DNA of 64,000 nt, from NCBI RefSeq assembly GCF_900103665.1, contig NZ_FNGY01000001.1, positions 62,001 through 126,000 of the forward strand, given 5' to 3'. Positions 16,580 to 24,879 of the stretch are shown piece by piece. The first letter of the stretch is position 1. Every line of letters begins with the position of its first letter. Source of the stretch: Pedobacter steynii (GTDB taxonomy: Bacteria > Bacteroidota > Bacteroidia > Sphingobacteriales > Sphingobacteriaceae). Under the pieces are notes generated by a model that saw nothing but the letters and a program-made list of their open reading frames with translations, did no database searches and was not told the DNA's origin. The position numbers and the translations under genes are program-made.

Positions 16580-17798
16580 GCGCGGAGCTTCGGTTTTCCG
16601 GAGTTTTATGATATTGGGGACAGCAGGTATACTATTGATCAGCGCCTGCAAAGAGGAAAAAAGGGCGCATCATGATCCGGGGGCTTTGAAAATCGACAGC
16701 AACCTTTCTCATTTGCTGAAACCTTCCAATGAACAGGTGGTATCAGTTTTGCCGGTAATTAAGGCGGAATATGGCGCTAAAATCTTTACCGAAGAAGTCC
16801 AGGGAGTCATGAGTTATGACGCAAGGAACCAGCATAACATCTCCAGTAAAGTGAGTGGAAGGATAGAGCGTTTATGGGTCAAATACAATTATCAGCCCGT
16901 TAAAAAAGGACAGCTGATCATGGAGATTTATTCCCCTGACCTGGCCGCGGCACAACAGGAACTGCTGTTTATTCATCGTAGCGGGAATGATCCGATGATG
17001 CTTGCACAGGGAAAACAGCGCCTGATCCTTTTAGGGATGACCCCCTCAGGGATCAGCAGTTTATTAAAAACAGGGAAGCCAAGTTATAGGATTCCGGTAT
17101 ACAGCAATACCTCAGGGTATATCCTGGAGAAAACAGCAGCGCCCTCAGCCAGTTCCCCCCCGGCTTCATCGGTTGCTGCGTCTTCAGGAGGTGATGGGAT
17201 GAGCAACATGAGTGGATCAGCTTCTTCGGGCGCATCCAGCCCTGCAGTGGCAGTACCTATGGCTTCTCCTGTTTTATTGAGGGAAGGACAATATGTAAGT
17301 GCAGGGGCTTCATTATTCACCATTTACAGCTCAGATCGCCTGGTGGCGGAGTTTTCCCTGAAAGCAGCCTTTGCAGCACACATTAAAAAGGGCAAGAAGT
17401 TCATCTTTTACAAAACTGCGGATAAGTCGGAAAGTCAGGCTGCAGAGATTGGCCTCATTCAGCCCACTTTCAAAAATGGAGAAAATTTTACCATTGCACG
17501 GGCTTACCTGGGAAATCCGACAATTAAGCCGGGGCAACTGCTGACGGCCAGGATTCCGGTATTACTGGCGGCTTCCTGGTGGCTGCCGGAGCCAGCGGTA
17601 CTGTCGGTGGGAAATAAACGTGTGGTCTTTAAGAAAGAGGGCAATGTGTTCCTTCCGAAAGTAGTCGATGCCGGCATCACCATTGGGGGGATGGTCCAGA
17701 TCAAGGAAGACATCAGTACCTGGAACATCAGTAAAAATGCCGCTTATCTGGTAGACAGTGAAAGCTTTATTAAAATGACAGAAAAGATTCAGCATTAA
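16557..17798 (+). CDS. RND periplasmic adaptor, CusB-like lipoprotein with Ser/Ala insert
   Basis: A 413-residue membrane-fusion protein with lipobox Leu-Ile-Ser-Ala-Cys (Cys at about 31). It would link the RND pump to the TolC-like channel. Barrel-sandwich and hairpin elements are visible (Lys-Val-Ser-Gly-Arg-Ile-Glu-Arg-Leu-Trp-Val; later Ala-Gly-Ala-Ser-Leu-Phe-Thr-Ile-Tyr). The two lipoyl half-motifs are separated by an unusual low-complexity insert, about residues 195-240, rich in Ser, Ala, Gly and Pro with two Met. It overlaps the TolC-like gene by 23 bases; a later in-frame Met just before the lipobox is a possible alternative start. A second adaptor gene follows four bases after its stop. 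Confidence 0.82.
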   Translation: MRKNYIVRRGASVFRSFMILGTAGILLISACKEEKRAHHDPGALKIDSNLSHLLKPSNEQVVSVLPVIKAEYGAKIFTEEVQGVMSYDARNQHNISSKVSGRIERLWVKYNYQPVKKGQLIMEIYSPDLAAAQQELLFIHRSGNDPMMLAQGKQRLILLGMTPSGISSLLKTGKPSYRIPVYSNTSGYILEKTAAPSASSPPASSVAASSGGDGMSNMSGSASSGASSPAVAVPMASPVLLREGQYVSAGASLFTIYSSDRLVAEFSLKAAFAAHIKKGKKFIFYKTADKSESQAAEIGLIQPTFKNGENFTIARAYLGNPTIKPGQLLTARIPVLLAASWWLPEPAVLSVGNKRVVFKKEGNVFLPKVVDAGITIGGMVQIKEDISTWNISKNAAYLVDSESFIKMTEKIQH

Positions 17799-17802
17799 GG
17801 AT

Positions 17803-19029
17803 ATGGAACGGAAACTATTTATACAAAAATTTGCCCTGCTTACCCTGGTTCCATCGGTGTTTATTGCCGCCTGCAGCAGTGAAGAAAAGAAAACCGGAGG
17901 AGCAAAAGCAGCAAAGAAACAGACTTTTACCTGCCCGATGCACCCGCAGGTGGTTAAGAACGAAATGTCGACTTGTCCGATTTGTGGGATGGATTTGGTG
18001 CCTTTCGAAAAGAACAGCAATGAAAAAGCATTGACCGTGGATGAGAAACGTCAGGCCTTGGCGAATATCACTACTATGGTGATTGGCGTAAATAACCTAT
18101 CGGGCGCAAAACAACTCAATGGCCGTTTAACGGTAGACCCGGAGCAGAGCAGTTATATCTCCAGCCGGATTGCAGGCCGCATCGAACAGCTATACATCCG
18201 GGAAACCGGAGTAGCCGTTAAAAAAGGACAGCCTTTATATCAGTTGTACTCCGAACAACTGGCTACTTTACAACAGGAATACCTGATGGCGGTTGCTCAG
18301 GAAAAACAATTTCCCGGAGAAAAGATAGAAAAACAGATCGTGGAATCTGCAAAGCAAAAGTTGTTGTTGTACGGGCAGTCTGCCGCACAGGTACAGCAAT
18401 TGCAACATACACAGAAAAAAAATCCATACATCACCTTCTTTGCTCCTGAAGGTGGCGTGGTAGCGGAACTTTCCGTGAATCAGGGACAGTATGTGACGGA
18501 AGGAGGTCCGATTCTTCGACTGGAGGGTTATGGGAATTTATGGGTGGAAGCCGATGTATATCCCAACGAAGCAAACGGAATCAAGGAAGGGCAGCGGGTA
18601 AAGGTGGTGATCCCGGGCTGGGAGGATCAGCCTCAGGAGATGACCATCAGTTTCATTACCCCTGCCTTACAATCCGGTACACAGCTGACCCAGATCCGCG
18701 GGAGCATTCCAAATCCAAACCTTCAATGGCAACCCGGGGCTCAGGCCAACGTATTTCTACCTTCCGGCAGCAAAAGCGAGGTCCTGACTTTACCGGTAGA
18801 CGCCGTGATCAGAGACGGAAAAGGAATGCATGTCTGGATTAAAAAAGGCAAAGACAGCTTTGAACCAAAACTGGTCAGTACCGGTCAGGAGAATTACAAC
18901 CAGGTGGAAATTACTGCCGGCTTGCAGAATGGGGAGCAGGTGGTGGTAACAGGCGCTTACCTGTTGTATAGTGAATACATCTTAAAGAAAGGTAAAAACC
19001 CTGTTGAAGGCCTTAAAATGAGTACATAA
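17803..19029 (+). CDS. cusB: RND periplasmic adaptor CusB with heavy-metal-binding domain
   Basis: A 408-residue lipoprotein (lipobox Ile-Ala-Ala-Cys, Cys at about 24). Residues ~42-68 form the heavy-metal-binding domain: Cys-Pro-Met-His-Pro-Gln, then Cys-Pro-Ile-Cys-Gly-Met-Asp-Leu-Val-Pro. After it comes a classic adaptor: Ser-Ser-Arg-Ile-Ala-Gly-Arg-Ile-Glu-Gln-Leu, an alpha-hairpin, and the second lipoyl half with Gly-Gln-Tyr-Val-Thr-Glu-Gly. It probably receives copper from periplasmic carriers and feeds it to the pump. Two tandem adaptors in one operon may form a mixed adaptor ring. The DUF3347 gene follows 45 bases downstream. Confidence 0.9.
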   Translation: MERKLFIQKFALLTLVPSVFIAACSSEEKKTGGAKAAKKQTFTCPMHPQVVKNEMSTCPICGMDLVPFEKNSNEKALTVDEKRQALANITTMVIGVNNLSGAKQLNGRLTVDPEQSSYISSRIAGRIEQLYIRETGVAVKKGQPLYQLYSEQLATLQQEYLMAVAQEKQFPGEKIEKQIVESAKQKLLLYGQSAAQVQQLQHTQKKNPYITFFAPEGGVVAELSVNQGQYVTEGGPILRLEGYGNLWVEADVYPNEANGIKEGQRVKVVIPGWEDQPQEMTISFITPALQSGTQLTQIRGSIPNPNLQWQPGAQANVFLPSGSKSEVLTLPVDAVIRDGKGMHVWIKKGKDSFEPKLVSTGQENYNQVEITAGLQNGEQVVVTGAYLLYSEYILKKGKNPVEGLKMST

Positions 19030-19074
19030 ATTATAAACCATTAAACAAAATTGGAAACCATTAATTAAATAAAA

Positions 19075-19629
19075 ATGAAAACAGTTAGAAATCTAGCCTT
19101 TACGTTCGCCACAGTAACGCTATTTGCAGCATGTGGAAATACACAGAAACCTGCGGAAGAATCTCATGAAGGCCATAATCATGGAACAGAGAAAACGGAA
19201 GTAACGAAAAATGAAACCAGTAGTGCGCAGTTAAAAGACGATAAGCTAAATGCAGTTTATCCCCATTATCTGAAACTGAGTGCCGCCTTGATCGCTGCTG
19301 ATGTAGCAGAAGCAAAAGTCGCTGCTCAGGCAATAGAACTTGGGGCTAAAGAACTTGGAAATGGAGCCGCTTTACTTGGATTGGCAACCAAAATCAGTAA
19401 TGCTGCGGATATTGAAGTTCAAAGAACAGCTTTTGCCGCATTGAGCGCTGATTTTATTGAAAGAGTGAAGGCTTCAGGTGTTAACACCGGGGAAATATAT
19501 GTAGAGTATTGTCCAATGGCCATGAACGATAAAGGTGCTTCCTGGTTGAGTAATGAAAAGGACATTAAAAACCCTTATTACGGGGAATCGATGTTGACTT
19601 GCGGAGAAGTGAAAGAAATGATTAAATAA
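19075..19629 (+). CDS. DUF3347 lipoprotein, probable copper binding
   Basis: A 184-residue lipoprotein (Phe-Ala-Ala-Cys, Cys at about 20) with a His-rich linker (His-Glu-Gly-His-Asn-His-Gly). The remaining helical domain has the DUF3347 pattern: Tyr-Pro-His-Tyr-Leu-Lys-Leu-Ser near its start, and Tyr-Val-Glu-Tyr-Cys-Pro-Met-Ala at about residues 142-149, followed by Asn-Pro-Tyr-Tyr-Gly and a final Cys-Gly-Glu-Val. DUF3347 domains occur alone or fused to CusB-type adaptors; the Cys-Pro-Met and C-terminal Cys are likely metal ligands. It is the last gene of the Cus operon and is followed by a strong hairpin. Confidence 0.85.
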   Translation: MKTVRNLAFTFATVTLFAACGNTQKPAEESHEGHNHGTEKTEVTKNETSSAQLKDDKLNAVYPHYLKLSAALIAADVAEAKVAAQAIELGAKELGNGAALLGLATKISNAADIEVQRTAFAALSADFIERVKASGVNTGEIYVEYCPMAMNDKGASWLSNEKDIKNPYYGESMLTCGEVKEMIK

Positions 19630-19635
19630 GGTGGC

Positions 19636-19672
19636 TTATGATATTGTGGTCCTAAGGACCGCAATATCATAA
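19636..19672. terminator. bidirectional hairpin terminator
   Basis: A near-perfect inverted repeat with about 17-base arms around TAA at 19653-19655, with one T-G pairing in the stem. It separates the rightward Cus operon from the convergent SDR gene, whose stop codon lies within the right arm. Confidence 0.75.
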
Positions 19673-20680
19673 AAACAGCGTCTTGTTATTCATCAGGTAT
19701 TGCAAAGATTCCACAACGATCTGCCGGGGAGGTTTTGGATTAAAGCCCAATTCTGTGCGTGCCTTACTGATGTCAAAATTCTGCTGTAAACCAGAGAACA
19801 TAGAGAGGTCGGTTACCGATAATAAAGGGGCCTGTCCTTTAATTTTGCCATTGATTTCCATCAACCAGGCAATCAGATACAATAAACCTTTTGGAACGGA
19901 TGCAGGCATTTTAATCCCTAATTCAGGGAATAATTCTTTTGCTATGGCTGTCACTTCCTGAATGCCCATACATTGTTCATTTGCCAGGATGTAACGTTCT
20001 CCGTTTCTTCCTTTTTGTGCAGCCTGATAGAGCCCTTCAGCCACATCTTTAACGTCTACCCAGTTCAACGTAATTTTGGTGTCTACCGGGATTTCCTTGT
20101 TCAGCACCAGCTTTAAAATGCCATAGGAAACACTTAAGGGAGGAAAGGCCGTCTGACCGATCATGGCGGAAGGCATCACCGAAACCAATTCTATTCCATG
20201 TTTTGCCGATAGTTCAAAGGCCAGTTTTTCTCCGTCATTTTTTGAATTGTAATACCAGTTCCGGCGGTCGGGATTGTAGCCATTGCTTTCCCTGGTAGGA
20301 AGCTGGGTATAGTCCAATGCGGCAATAGAACTCACATAAACGATTTTTTTGACGCCTGCTTCTTTTGCCGCTTCAATGCAAAGCCGGGTTCCGTCCATAT
20401 TGACATCGTAGATTTCTTTTACAGGATCTTTAGCCCATAATTTAAAAGAAGCACCTACAGCATAAAAGGTATGAACCCCTTCAAGGGCATTTACCATAGA
20501 TTTTTTATCGGTAATGTCGGCTTTTACCAGTTCTGCTTTTAATCCGTTAAAAGGGAGGGTGTTGGACAAGTCACGCACAGAAGCGCGAACGTTAATTCCT
20601 TTATTCAACAAGGTCCTGATCAGGTTATTTCCCAAATGCCCGTTGGCACCGGTAACCAAAGAAAGAGGTGTATTTTCCAT
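19667..20680 (-). CDS. NAD(P)-dependent SDR, dihydroflavonol-reductase/epimerase type
   Basis: A 337-residue cytosolic extended short-chain dehydrogenase. The nucleotide-binding motif Thr-Gly-Ala-Asn-Gly-His-Leu-Gly is at about residues 10-17, and the catalytic Tyr-x-x-x-Lys is at Tyr-Asn-Ser-Lys-Asn-Asp-Gly-Glu-Lys with the preceding Val-Ser-Ser-Ile-Ala. The dihydroflavonol-4-reductase-like family acts on diverse carbonyl or alcohol substrates; the real substrate is unknown. The ATG at 20680 places the Rossmann motif at the usual distance from the N-terminus. It lies downstream of the Crp-like and HxlR-like genes on the same strand, with a palindrome at 20729-20744 just upstream. Confidence 0.85.
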   Translation of the reverse strand: MENTPLSLVTGANGHLGNNLIRTLLNKGINVRASVRDLSNTLPFNGLKAELVKADITDKKSMVNALEGVHTFYAVGASFKLWAKDPVKEIYDVNMDGTRLCIEAAKEAGVKKIVYVSSIAALDYTQLPTRESNGYNPDRRNWYYNSKNDGEKLAFELSAKHGIELVSVMPSAMIGQTAFPPLSVSYGILKLVLNKEIPVDTKITLNWVDVKDVAEGLYQAAQKGRNGERYILANEQCMGIQEVTAIAKELFPELGIKMPASVPKGLLYLIAWLMEINGKIKGQAPLLSVTDLSMFSGLQQNFDISKARTELGFNPKPPRQIVVESLQYLMNNKTLFL

Positions 20681-20728
20681 TTGTTTATTTTTTATCAAAC
20701 AAAGGTCGGACACCCGATTTCTAATCTA

Positions 20729-20744
20729 CCTAACCTGGGTTAGG
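20729..20744. promoter_or_regulatory. CCTAACC-TG-GGTTAGG palindrome upstream of the SDR gene
   Basis: A perfect 7-2-7 inverted repeat overlapping the stop codon of the Crp-like gene and lying 49 bases before the SDR start. A GACCTTTG -7-like box lies between it and the start on the leftward strand, so the palindrome would sit at an activator or repressor position. The neighbouring Crp-like or HxlR-like protein is the obvious candidate to bind it. Confidence 0.5.
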
Positions 20745-21321
20745 AAATGAGCTGTCTTCTGATTCTGCTTAAACTCTCCGGCTTGATGCCGATAAAGGAT
20801 GCGATAATCTGCAGGGGCACCTGCTGGATCAGCTCCGGAGATTCATTCAATAGTTTTAAATACCGCTGATCTGCAGAGAGGGTCAGGATATCTCTGGTAC
20901 GTTGCTCATTATAAACAATAGACTGGTCGTAGATCTTACGGCCGGCTTCCGCCCATTTAGGACTCTGTTCATATAAATGGTCCAGGTCTTTTTTGTTGAT
21001 CCGGAGTAAAGAACATGGGGTGATACATTCTACAATTTCTGTTGATCTTGTTTCCGTCATGAAGCTCCCAAAGGAGGTGATAAAACCATTTGGGCAATTC
21101 AGGTGACAGGTGATGGCTTCTCCATCATGGTAGTAATAGACCCTGACGAAGCCGGTATTTGTAAAGTATAAGTATTTTGGAATGGTGTTTTCCTCCACCA
21201 ATACCGTTCCTTTTTTTACTTCAATGGGTTCAAACAACCTTTCTATAAGCGCTTTGTCGGTATCTTCCGCATCGGAGTATTCCGGAAAGAGGTTCAATAT
21301 TTTATGGTAAGGATCTTTCAT
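20740..21321 (-). CDS. Crp/Fnr-family transcriptional regulator
   Basis: A 193-residue protein with an N-terminal cyclic-nucleotide-binding-like jelly roll (Leu-Val-Glu-Glu-Asn-Thr at the start of the barrel; Tyr-Leu-Tyr-Phe-Thr-Asn-Thr-Gly-Phe-Val-Arg-Val-Tyr). The C-terminal winged helix ends in Ile-Ala-Ser-Phe-Ile-Gly-Ile-Lys-Pro-Glu-Ser-Leu-Ser-Arg, the recognition-helix pattern of Bacteroidota Crp-like regulators. No Fnr-type N-terminal Cys cluster is present, so an iron-sulfur sensor is unlikely. It overlaps the HxlR-like gene by four bases on the same strand and probably controls the SDR gene next to it. Confidence 0.88.
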   Translation of the reverse strand: MKDPYHKILNLFPEYSDAEDTDKALIERLFEPIEVKKGTVLVEENTIPKYLYFTNTGFVRVYYYHDGEAITCHLNCPNGFITSFGSFMTETRSTEIVECITPCSLLRINKKDLDHLYEQSPKWAEAGRKIYDQSIVYNEQRTRDILTLSADQRYLKLLNESPELIQQVPLQIIASFIGIKPESLSRIRRQLIS

Positions 21322-21677
21322 CTGCTGGTCTGAATTGGTTGATGTGTGGTGCCCCAGGCGGAAAGACTGTTGATGACTGCTTCCAGGCTTCGGCCAAGGG
21401 GGGATAAGCTGTATATCGGTAAATGTCCGGAAGTATCGTCTGAAATTTTCAGCAGCAGCTGATCTTCTTCCAGCGCTTTCAGTTGCAAAGCCAAAACACG
21501 CTCTGTAATGCCTGGAATGGCATGTTTCAATTCGCCATACCGGAGGTCCCTTTCCATTAATTTAACCAGGATCGTGAGTTTCCACCTGCCACTGATCACA
21601 GACAAAGTAAAGGCTGCGCTGCAAAATTCATGCAATGCCTGTTCATTCTCATAGTTCGTGGAAGTTGTCTTTCTCAT
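21318..21677 (-). CDS. HxlR/MarR-like winged-helix regulator
   Basis: A 119-residue cytosolic DNA-binding protein. The HxlR pattern is clear: Ser-Gly-Arg-Trp-Lys-Leu-Thr-Ile-Leu (about 30-38), Leu-Arg-Tyr-Gly-Glu-Leu, Ile-Pro-Gly-Ile-Thr-Glu-Arg-Val-Leu-Ala-Leu-Gln-Leu-Lys-Ala-Leu-Glu, and Tyr-Ser-Leu-Ser-Pro-Leu-Gly-Arg-Ser-Leu. A single Cys near residue 19 could act as a redox or electrophile sensor, as in several relatives. It is the first gene of a leftward set with the Crp-like gene (four-base overlap) and the SDR gene. A perfect palindrome directly upstream (21681-21696) suggests autoregulation and control of the divergent VOC gene. Confidence 0.9.
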   Translation of the reverse strand: MRKTTSTNYENEQALHEFCSAAFTLSVISGRWKLTILVKLMERDLRYGELKHAIPGITERVLALQLKALEEDQLLLKISDDTSGHLPIYSLSPLGRSLEAVINSLSAWGTTHQPIQTSR

Positions 21678-21680
21678 TTG

Positions 21681-21696
21681 CTTACAATTTTGTAAG
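21681..21696. promoter_or_regulatory. CTTACAA-TT-TTGTAAG operator, probable HxlR site
   Basis: A perfect 7-2-7 inverted repeat between the divergent HxlR-like gene (start 21677) and the VOC gene (start 21750). TTAC/GTAA half sites are typical of HxlR-family operators, and the position would control both genes. Confidence 0.6.
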
Positions 21697-21722
21697 TGTC
21701 ACTTTCTGCAGTATACAGGGTG

Positions 21723-21730
21723 TAAATTTG
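21723..21730 (+). promoter_or_regulatory. TAnnTTTG -7 box for the VOC gene
   Basis: TAAATTTG matches the Bacteroidota -7 consensus and ends 19 bases before the ATG at 21750. The palindrome at 21681-21696 lies about 27 bases upstream of it, where the -33 region would be. Confidence 0.5.
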
Positions 21731-21749
21731 GTTAAAAATATCATGATTT

Positions 21750-22199
21750 ATGACAAATAGCAGTAAAATTAAAGGCTTGCACCACCTGGCGATCCGTGCG
21801 AAAGATTTTGGTCAGACCTTAAAATTCTATACCGAAGCACTTGATTTTTCGGTTAGCCATACCTGGTCTTTACCGGAATTTAACATCCGGCAGGCCGCAA
21901 TGCTGAAATCATCAGATGGAAATACCTTTATCGAGATTTTTGACGGGCAGGCGAATGCACCAAGGGAAGGACGAGCGGCCAATGAAGGAGAGGAGGTTCT
22001 TACAGGAGCTTTACTACACCTGGCGATGAGCGTAGAAAACGCGAAGGCAGCCTATGATCGTTGTCTGAATGCAGGGGCGATATCCTGTATCGAACCCATG
22101 AAACTTTCGCTGGGAAATCCTCCGGTAATCGTCAGCAACTCCCTGGTTTATAGTCCTAATGGTGAGGTGATCGAATTTATAGAAGACGCTCCTTTTTAA
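21750..22199 (+). CDS. VOC-superfamily protein (glyoxalase/dioxygenase fold)
   Basis: A 149-residue cytosolic protein with paired beta-alpha-beta-beta-beta modules. The first module has Leu-His-His-Leu-Ala-Ile-Arg and Phe-Tyr-Thr-Glu-Ala-Leu; the likely metal ligands are His at about 10, Glu in Phe-Ile-Glu-Ile-Phe, His in Leu-Leu-His-Leu-Ala and Glu in Val-Ile-Glu-Phe-Ile. This fits glyoxalase/bleomycin-resistance relatives, with no specific substrate evident. It is divergent from the HxlR-like regulator and shares its probable operator, so it may serve detoxification of reactive carbonyls together with the SDR. A terminator follows its stop. Confidence 0.82.
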   Translation: MTNSSKIKGLHHLAIRAKDFGQTLKFYTEALDFSVSHTWSLPEFNIRQAAMLKSSDGNTFIEIFDGQANAPREGRAANEGEEVLTGALLHLAMSVENAKAAYDRCLNAGAISCIEPMKLSLGNPPVIVSNSLVYSPNGEVIEFIEDAPF

Positions 22200-22207
22200 G
22201 GCTTTAC

Positions 22208-22230
22208 ATGAAGATTTCTTCATCTTTTTT
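22208..22230 (+). terminator. terminator after the VOC gene
   Basis: ATGAAG, ATTT, CTTCAT forms a six-base stem directly followed by CTTTTTT, nine bases after the stop codon. Confidence 0.65.
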
Positions 22231-22286
22231 ATTTTGAGAAGACGTACCTTTATCTCAAATCAGGTACTGGTTATCCTATAAAAATA

Positions 22287-24875
22287 ATGAAGCGATTTAA
22301 ATTCTTTGTGCCTTTCCTCCGGGAAAATGGAAAAATTATATCCAGCTATGTGTTCAGTCTTTTTTTTATCGGACTGATCATTTGGTTCATTAAACAGCAA
22401 CGCGGAGAAATACATCAGGTTAAACAATTGCTGGTAACTGCCCGGTGGCTTTGGTTATCCATCGGGATTGCCCTGAGTGTGGTCTACGTTTTTGTCCATG
22501 GGATGATGTACCGCTCGTCCTTTGCTGCGGTATCCAGTAAGATTTCTATCGCAGATGGTACCCTGCTTTATTTGAAACGCAATTTCGTCAGCGTCTTTTT
22601 GCCTGCCGGTGGGGTTTCTTCTCTGGCATTTTTCAGCGGGCCCATAGAGCAAAAGGGGGTAAGCAAATCTCAGATTAATTTTGCTTCTTCTATTTATGGT
22701 TTTGTAGGTATCTTATCGGTACTGGTGATCGCCATTCCTGTATTTATATATGCGATTTTACAGGGAAGTATTGGATATGGAGAGTGGTTTGGGCTGATTG
22801 CCGCAATCTTACTCATCGCGGGCATTTACTTACTTTACCGTTCTGTAATCCATAAAGGAAGCTTTTACCGTTTTATCGTAAAATATATTCCGGTAATTGA
22901 AGTTTATGCTGCCGAATTCAGGAGCAACAAGATTGAGCGGAAACATTTCATCTCTACATTTTTGTATAGCAGCCTGATTGAAGTTGTGGGTATTGTTCAT
23001 ATTTATATCGCCATGCTGGCTTTGAACATTCCAGCTTCCTGGATCATTGCCATCATTAGTTATATTGTAGCAGTCGTATTCCTGATCATTTCGCCTTTTT
23101 TAAGAGGGCTGGGAGCGGTGGAAGCCTCCATGACCTTTATTCTAACCCGTATGGGCTACACTGCACCGGAAGCCGTATCCATTACTTTTCTTTACCGTTT
23201 CATGGAATTCTGGATCCCTATGGTACTGGGGGCAATGAGCTTTCTTTTTCGGATTAATAAACTGTTAATGCGGGTGATCCCTGCCTTGTTTCTCTTGTTG
23301 CTGGGGGTGGTCAATGTCGTATCTGTACTTACTCCGGCAATTCATGAAAGGTTAAGGTTTCTGAAGGATTTCATTCCTATGGAAGCGATTACGGCATCCA
23401 ATTATTTTGTCCTCGTGGCAGGGCTTTTCCTGCTGGTCACAGCGGCATTTATGCTGAAAGGATTGCGGATGGCCTGGTATTTTGGTTTAGCACTTTGTCT
23501 GCTTTCCTTTATCGGACACATCACTAAAGCGATCGATTATGAAGAAGCTGTATTTTCCCTGATGGTGATCCTGATCCTCATCGGCTCCAGAAAAGAGTAT
23601 TATGTGAAACACAATTCTCGGTTAAGGTCTTTTGGCATCCAAACCACCTTGCTGAGTATTTTGGGGATTCTCATTTATGGAACCTTAGGTTTTTATTTTC
23701 TGGATAAAAACCATTTCGGGATTGACTTCAGCTGGTCGCAATCTATCCGTTATACGTTAGAAAACTTTGTCCTGATCGGAAGTAATGACCTGGAACCTCT
23801 GGACCATTTTGCCAGGGGCTTTCTATATTCGATCAACATCAGTGGTTTTCTGTCCATTGCTTTTTTAATTTATACCCTCATCCGGCCATACATGATGAAA
23901 AGTGATACGGAAGAAGCCGAATTTGAGCAGGCGAAGCAACTGGTAAGTCAATATGGGAATTCGGCGGTCGACTATTTTAAGACTTATCGGGATAAGCTGA
24001 TTTATACAAGCGAGACGCTGGAAGGTTTTGTAGCCTATCGCATCGCAGGTAATTTTGCTGTAGTTCTGGAATGTCCGGTATGTGATCCTGCCATCAGAAC
24101 TGCTTTTATCAAAGATTTTGACCGTTATTGTTTTGAAAGCGGAATGAAAAGCCTGTATTACCGCGTTCCTGAGGAAAGCCTGGAAGATTTTATCTCAACA
24201 GGAAAGAAAAAGCTCTTCCTCGGACAGGAAGGCGTCCTGGACCTACTTGGGTTTTCTCTGGATGGGGGAAGTAAAAAATCTATTCGTAATGCGCTGAAGA
24301 AAGTATCAGATCAGGGGTTCCAGAGCCGGGTATATGAGGCGCCAATTAAGGATGGTTTGTTACAAAAGCTAAAATCTGTTTCAGATGAGTGGCTGGAAGG
24401 GACAGAAAGGGAGGAGATTGTGTTTTCCCAGGGCATGTTTAGCTGGGAAGAACTGAAAGAACAAACGATCATTACGGTCGAAAATGCCGAAGAAAAGATC
24501 GTGGCTTTTCTGAATGTCATCCCCGATTATGTCAAAGATGAAAGTACGTACGACCTGATTCGAAAAACTACTGATGCCCCGAACGGGATCATAGATTTCA
24601 TTATGGTGGCCTTATTTAAGCACCTTAAAGAAAATGGATATGCTGCGGTAAACCTGGGCTTTGCGCCGATGTCTGGCCTGATTGACCCTCATAATTTTCC
24701 GGAAAGGTCTATGAAATTTGCTTATGAAAAGATCCGGTCATTTTCTCACTATAAGGGAATGCGCGCCGCCAAGGAGAAGTTCTCTCCGGAATGGCACAAC
24801 AGGTATCTGATTTATGACCATGATTTTGATTTATTACAGGTACCTGCGGCATTAACAAAGGTCATTAAACCCTAA
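22287..24875 (+). CDS. mprF: MprF-like lysylphosphatidylglycerol synthase/flippase
   Basis: An 862-residue inner-membrane protein of the usual MprF length. Roughly residues 1-540 contain 12-14 membrane helices (flippase region; for example Phe-Leu-Pro-Ala-Gly-Gly near 105). Residues ~550-855 form the cytosolic DUF2156 aminoacyl-transferase domain: Leu-Ile-Tyr-Thr-Ser, Val-Ala-Tyr-Arg-Ile-Ala-Gly, Leu-Gly-Phe-Ala-Pro-Met-Ser-Gly near 790, and Glu-Lys-Phe-Ser-Pro-Glu-Trp near the end. MprF moves an amino acid, usually lysine, from tRNA to phosphatidylglycerol and flips the lipid, lowering surface charge and raising resistance to cationic peptides. The aminoacyl specificity cannot be read here. 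The AcvB-like gene starts four bases after its stop. Confidence 0.88.
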   Translation: MKRFKFFVPFLRENGKIISSYVFSLFFIGLIIWFIKQQRGEIHQVKQLLVTARWLWLSIGIALSVVYVFVHGMMYRSSFAAVSSKISIADGTLLYLKRNFVSVFLPAGGVSSLAFFSGPIEQKGVSKSQINFASSIYGFVGILSVLVIAIPVFIYAILQGSIGYGEWFGLIAAILLIAGIYLLYRSVIHKGSFYRFIVKYIPVIEVYAAEFRSNKIERKHFISTFLYSSLIEVVGIVHIYIAMLALNIPASWIIAIISYIVAVVFLIISPFLRGLGAVEASMTFILTRMGYTAPEAVSITFLYRFMEFWIPMVLGAMSFLFRINKLLMRVIPALFLLLLGVVNVVSVLTPAIHERLRFLKDFIPMEAITASNYFVLVAGLFLLVTAAFMLKGLRMAWYFGLALCLLSFIGHITKAIDYEEAVFSLMVILILIGSRKEYYVKHNSRLRSFGIQTTLLSILGILIYGTLGFYFLDKNHFGIDFSWSQSIRYTLENFVLIGSNDLEPLDHFARGFLYSINISGFLSIAFLIYTLIRPYMMKSDTEEAEFEQAKQLVSQYGNSAVDYFKTYRDKLIYTSETLEGFVAYRIAGNFAVVLECPVCDPAIRTAFIKDFDRYCFESGMKSLYYRVPEESLEDFISTGKKKLFLGQEGVLDLLGFSLDGGSKKSIRNALKKVSDQGFQSRVYEAPIKDGLLQKLKSVSDEWLEGTEREEIVFSQGMFSWEELKEQTIITVENAEEKIVAFLNVIPDYVKDESTYDLIRKTTDAPNGIIDFIMVALFKHLKENGYAAVNLGFAPMSGLIDPHNFPERSMKFAYEKIRSFSHYKGMRAAKEKFSPEWHNRYLIYDHDFDLLQVPAALTKVIKP

Positions 24876-24879
24876 AAAA

